Shown here: piece after piece, positions 20,368 through 22,820 of the stretch
Numbering within the stretch: position 1 is the stretch's first letter
Layout of the letters: the number at the start of each line of letters is the position of its first letter
NCBI GenBank assembly: GCA_964393465.1
Contig: CAYMTT010000013.1
Location: 1 to 22,820 of the forward strand
Length of the DNA stretch: 22,820 nucleotides
Direction of reading: 5' to 3'
Source: CAYMTT01 sp964393465
GTDB lineage: Bacteria > Patescibacteriota > Minisyncoccia > Minisyncoccales > MHMH01
The notes under the pieces: generated by a model
The model's input: the letters and a program-made list of their open reading frames with translations, nothing else
The model's database searches: none
What the model was told of the DNA's origin: nothing
Position numbers and translations under genes: made by a program

Positions 20368-20856
20368 ATGGGTCTTTTCGACAAAATAAAAAAATCTGCG
20401 GACATAGCTCAAGAAGAGCCAAAAGAGGAAAAAAATCCTCAAAAGAAAAACAAAAAGGTTAAAGTTCAAAAACAGGAAGAACCGGATAAAAAGCCCGAGC
20501 CTCCCAAGGAGATGCCGGAAAAAGAAGGAGAATTGTCCATCGACGTCTACGAAACCGACAACGACTTCATAGTCCAGTCCACCGTAGCCGGAGTCAAATC
20601 CGAGGATCTGGACATCAACATTGAAAACGACATGGTGGTAATCAGGGGAAGCAGGCACCAAGAATCGGGGGCCGAAGACAAAAAATACTACTACCAGGAG
20701 TGCTATTGGGGATCTTTTTCAAGAGAAGTGATCCTGCCCGAAGAAGTGGACGGCAGCAGGGCGGAAGCTTCGGTAAAAAACGGGGTGCTGACCCTGAAAA
20801 TACCCAAAGCTGGCAAAAAGAAGAAAAAGAAAGTGGCAATCAAGCAGGAAGATTAG
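20368..20856 (+). CDS. Small heat-shock protein, Hsp20/alpha-crystallin family
   Basis: The product has 162 residues from the ATG at 20368. Residues 1-52 are an unusual arm rich in Lys, Glu and Pro with no hydrophobic core. The alpha-crystallin domain spans about 55-148: GELSIDVYETDNDFIVQSTVAGV, LDINIENDMVVIRG, YYQECYWGSFSREVILPEEVD, and the signature ASVKNGVLTLKIPK. The tail is lysine-rich with only a weak candidate IxI motif (VAI). Such proteins bind unfolding proteins independently of ATP. It follows prsW by 11 bases; no SD is visible, and a longer frame from 20332 would overlap prsW. GATAAT at 20355-20360 could support a leaderless start. Confidence 0.92.
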   Translation: MGLFDKIKKSADIAQEEPKEEKNPQKKNKKVKVQKQEEPDKKPEPPKEMPEKEGELSIDVYETDNDFIVQSTVAGVKSEDLDINIENDMVVIRGSRHQESGAEDKKYYYQECYWGSFSREVILPEEVDGSRAEASVKNGVLTLKIPKAGKKKKKKVAIKQED

Positions 20857-20860
20857 AGAA

Positions 20861-20887
20861 CGCCGCCTCAAAAAGAGGCGGTTTTCA
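20861..20887 (+). terminator. Terminator of the valS-prsW-hsp20 unit
   Basis: CCGCCTC/GAGGCGG closes a 5-A loop and is followed by TTTTC. It lies 6 bases after the hsp20 stop. Confidence 0.8.
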
Positions 20888-20896
20888 TTTGATCGC

Positions 20897-20925
20897 TTGA
20901 CATAAATCAAAATTAATAATATATT
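20897..20925 (+). promoter_or_regulatory. Promoter of the 191-residue hypothetical gene
   Basis: TTGACA (20897-20902), a 17-base spacer, and TATATT (20920-20925). It is followed by a strong SD (AGGAGG) six to seven bases before the ATG at 20960. Confidence 0.75.
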
Positions 20926-20959
20926 GTTCCGTTAAGGCTCTTTTAAAAGGAGGGAAATA

Positions 20960-21535
20960 ATGGACAGATACCTGGTTTTGCTGCAATTCTGTTTTTTGCA
21001 CGCCCAGGACGTAGCCAACATCGTCTGGGCCGCAGAAGGCGTAAAAACGGTCAGCTCTCTGACTCTTTATCGCCGCTCAGTTCCCCGGCAAGACCAATAC
21101 CGCCTATTTGACATATTGGACGGTTACGGACTCTGTGTTTCCTGCCGGAAAAAAACAATCAATGCAAAAAATCTGTATACTTTCGCGGCTCTTTCTCTGG
21201 ACGGGCAAAAAGCGGTCCGGGGAGCTCAAATGGAATGCCTTTGCCGAAACCTCAACGAAAAATCTCGCTCCATAGCTTACGGCCGCATGTTCGGATATCC
21301 AGAAACAGCGGTCCGGGGATTCGCAGAAAAAAAGATGATAAAGGAAACGGAAATCCTTCCTTCTTTTTTAGCGGAAGAGCAATGCCGACTTTTCTTGCTC
21401 TACAGGCCTTTCCGCCTTTCTGAAAGCCATTGGCGTTCGGAAGCTCTAAGGGCAACGGAATGGATAAAAACATTAAAAAGGGCGGCTCCCGAAACCAACG
21501 ATTGCCTTGTAAACCGCTATTTGGCAAAAAGATAA
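20960..21535 (+). CDS. Hypothetical protein, 191 residues
   Basis: I do not recognise this family. It is a soluble protein without signal or membrane segments, rich in Arg, Leu and Cys (seven cysteines, including CVSC near residue 60 and CLC near 94). Notable stretches are LQFCFLHAQDVANIVWAAEGVKTVSSLTLYRR, YRLFDILDGYGLCVSC and YGRMFGYPETAVRGFAEK. The last of these, GYPETAV followed by an aromatic residue, looks like a conserved core. Expression is probably high: consensus-like promoter, strong SD, and a GC-rich terminator directly at its stop. Standing alone between the hsp20 unit and tRNA-Leu, its neighbours give no functional hint. Confidence 0.75.
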   Translation: MDRYLVLLQFCFLHAQDVANIVWAAEGVKTVSSLTLYRRSVPRQDQYRLFDILDGYGLCVSCRKKTINAKNLYTFAALSLDGQKAVRGAQMECLCRNLNEKSRSIAYGRMFGYPETAVRGFAEKKMIKETEILPSFLAEEQCRLFLLYRPFRLSESHWRSEALRATEWIKTLKRAAPETNDCLVNRYLAKR

Positions 21536-21565
21536 ACCCGCCGGAAGACAACACGGCGGGTTTTT
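21534..21565 (+). terminator. Terminator of the 191-residue hypothetical gene
   Basis: AAACCCGCCG pairs with CGGCGGGTTT across about 10 bases, and the T-run continues on the plus strand. It overlaps the stop codon. It could also act on tRNA-Leu transcripts from the other strand. Confidence 0.85.
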
Positions 21566-21568
21566 ATA

Positions 21569-21652
21569 TGCCCTCGGCAGGATTCGAACCTGCAATCCTT
21601 GAAAGGAACAGCGTCCTAAGCGCTGCGCGTCTGCCAGTTCCGCCACGAGGGC
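21569..21652 (-). tRNA. tRNA-Leu (anticodon UAG)
   Basis: An 84-base class II tRNA. Acceptor stem GCCCTCG/CGAGGGC, anticodon loop CTTAGGA with TAG, a long variable arm as expected for leucine, T arm with GGTTCGAATCC, discriminator A. CCA is not encoded. Confidence 0.95.
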
Positions 21653-21688
21653 TCGCTCAAAGCATTATATCCGCTTTTTTAAACAAAT

Positions 21689-21728
21689 CAACCCCTGTCT
21701 TCCTTCAAAAAAGGAAAAACAGGGATTG
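21689..21728 (-). terminator. Terminator of the TrbC-like gene pair
   Basis: A long stem (CAATCCCTGT...TTCCTT against AAGGAA...ACAGGGGTTG, with one G-T pair and a small mismatch) lies about 22 bases beyond the stop of the 113-residue pilin-like gene, followed on the minus strand by ATTTGTTT. Confidence 0.65.
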
Positions 21729-21750
21729 ATATATATTTGGAAATACGGCT

Positions 21751-22092
21751 CTAGTAACCTGCCAAAATGCTTCTGATGACGGCAACCAATCCTTTGGCAA
21801 GCAGGGCTACGGCCACGCCGATCAAAGCATTAATCAGCATTTGCTTGGCCATTTGCACTTTGGCTGGGTCACCTCCGGCCGTCACGAACAGGAATCCAGA
21901 GACAATCAAGAAGATGGCAGCTACCACCAGCACAATGGTGAAAATCCAGTCGCCGATGTCTTCTATCAAATCAATCATTTCTTCTCCGGTATCAAACACT
22001 ATGGGAGCTGGTTCTCTGGCTTGTTCTTGAGCAAAAGCTACCGGGCAAACCAACAAGCCCATCAAAACTGTAGCGAAAAGGGCTTTTTTCAT
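21751..22092 (-). CDS. TrbC/VirB2-like small membrane protein
   Basis: The product has 113 residues. A signal peptide (about 1-21, ending VAFA before QEQ) precedes an acidic segment and two hydrophobic helices (about 48-70 and 85-108) joined by a short polar loop TAGGDPAKVQMAKQ. This is the two-helix layout of TrbC/VirB2 pilins and of the many TrbC-like proteins in CPR genomes. The C-terminal part closely parallels the gene upstream (DPxK...AK.M....LIG...LLAKGLV.VI.SIL), so the two are paralogues. It lies 52 bases after that gene and ends at a terminator. It could be a type IV secretion or pilus subunit; no VirB4 or VirB6 is visible here. The SD is absent. Confidence 0.8.
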   Translation of the reverse strand: MKKALFATVLMGLLVCPVAFAQEQAREPAPIVFDTGEEMIDLIEDIGDWIFTIVLVVAAIFLIVSGFLFVTAGGDPAKVQMAKQMLINALIGVAVALLAKGLVAVIRSILAGY

Positions 22093-22144
22093 ATTTTTGT
22101 GGATTTAATAAAGACGAATTCTCGACCTTTATAATTTATCGCGA

Positions 22145-22820
22145 TTAGCTTACTCCCAGTATTGATTTTATCACTTCCACTAATCCTTTAGCAAGAATAA
22201 TGACAACCAAACCAATTAAAGTGTAAGCTACCATTTTCTTGGCGTTGGAAGTTTTGTTCGGGTCTCCGGCCGAGGTCACGAACATGAAGCCGGCAATAAT
22301 CAGCATGACGGGAGCCACGGTAATCCCTATCCAGAAAAGGAAATTAATCAGCCTTTCTATTAATTCCTGGAAGCTGTCAACGGTCAAGGGATTCTGAAAA
22401 GTGGTTCCCCCTCCCCCGTTTGTGCCTCCGCCTCCGCCGTTTCCGTTTTCCTCTTCTTCCTCCTCTTCTTCCTCTTGTTCTCCTTCACTCGTCAAATAGC
22501 AAACTTCTGTCCAATTTTGCCATTCGCAATTTTTTGAACTAGATCCGCAGCAATCTTGAGAATGACAACTCACACAACTATCTAAACAATCTCCGATAGA
22601 AATGCAGTTTCCACTATTATCCAAACAACAATTGGGATCTGCCCTGCAAGCGCTGTTGTCGTCAATATTGGCGCAGGTATCTTCAGCTACACATACGCAA
22701 CTATTGTTGCGATGATCGCAATACCCTCCTCCGGGACAGTAAGAGTCGCAGCAGGCTTCGGTGCACTGATGCTCGTCAGTCCTGACGCAGGTTCCAGAAA
22801 ATCCTCCGCCCAGCGACAAG
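22145..22820 (-). CDS. Cysteine-rich TrbC/VirB2-like protein (5' end outside window)
   Basis: The frame is open to the right edge; a TTG near the edge is probably an internal Leu codon, so the true start is outside. The visible 224 residues have three parts. The first about 105 residues carry 20 cysteines, several as CC pairs (EACCDSYC, DPNCCLD, SQDCCGS), suggesting an extracellular disulfide-knotted domain. Next is a run of glutamates (EGEQEEEE...) and a Gly-rich linker. The last about 85 residues are a TrbC-like pair of helices with the TSAGDPNKTSNAKK loop. The layout implies a surface-displayed Cys-rich head on a membrane-embedded pilin-like base. The 113-residue paralogue downstream lacks the head. 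Confidence 0.8.
   Translation of the reverse strand, partial: LSLGGGFSGTCVRTDEHQCTEACCDSYCPGGGYCDHRNNSCVCVAEDTCANIDDNSACRADPNCCLDNSGNCISIGDCLDSCVSCHSQDCCGSSSKNCEWQNWTEVCYLTSEGEQEEEEEEEEENGNGGGGGTNGGGGTTFQNPLTVDSFQELIERLINFLFWIGITVAPVMLIIAGFMFVTSAGDPNKTSNAKKMVAYTLIGLVVIILAKGLVEVIKSILGVS

Noticed and set aside
1..22820. CRISPR arrays, insertion sequences or prophage genes
   Set aside because: No regularly spaced repeats, transposase motifs or phage structural genes were seen; the only long direct repeat is the prepilin 111-bp pair.

Overview
The window looks like part of a Candidate Phyla Radiation (Patescibacteria) genome. This is inferred from several things together: small compact genes, a Pup/UBact tagging locus outside an actinobacterial setting, type IV prepilin-like genes, TrbC-like two-helix proteins, a short valyl-tRNA synthetase, and many starts without a Shine-Dalgarno (SD) site. 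TGA is used as a normal stop (for example at 851, 1336, 10706 and 20354), which argues against the recoded Gracilibacteria/Absconditabacteria.

Left (1-4366, minus strand): the 5' part of a small secreted protein, then a metalloid or redox module. An ArsR/SmtB repressor and a CxxC mini-thioredoxin form one unit. A full-length YraQ/ArsP-type permease, an ArsF-like thioredoxin-fold protein, an ArsG/CcdA-like membrane protein and two half-size permeases form a second. A perfect -35/-10 promoter lies next to a palindrome, and the same palindrome arms recur in front of the permease unit.

Middle left (4570-8824, plus strand): two prepilin-like genes sharing 111 identical bases at their 5' ends, the second carrying a LamG-like domain; a NUDIX hydrolase; a tRNA-Arg with the unusual anticodon GCG whose 3' end runs into the recG start codon; and recG.

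Centre (8838-17300, minus strand): the most interesting part. In transcription order it encodes a Lon-related protease, a double-AAA+ ATPase with an Mpa/ARC-like N-terminus, a Dop-like enzyme, a 79-residue Pup/UBact-like modifier ending in Gly-Glu, and a PafA-like ligase. No 20S proteasome subunits lie between pup and pafA, where they commonly are, and the ATPase lacks a C-terminal HbYX motif. I propose a protein-tagging system whose unfoldase is an ARC-Cdc48 hybrid, either working without a peptidase or passing substrates to something other than a local 20S core; the adjacent Lon-related protease is one candidate.

Right (17386-22820): tRNA-Glu, valS, a PrsW-like membrane protease, an Hsp20, an unrecognised 191-residue protein behind a strong promoter, tRNA-Leu, and two TrbC/VirB2-like genes on the minus strand, the last of which runs off the window with a very cysteine-rich domain.
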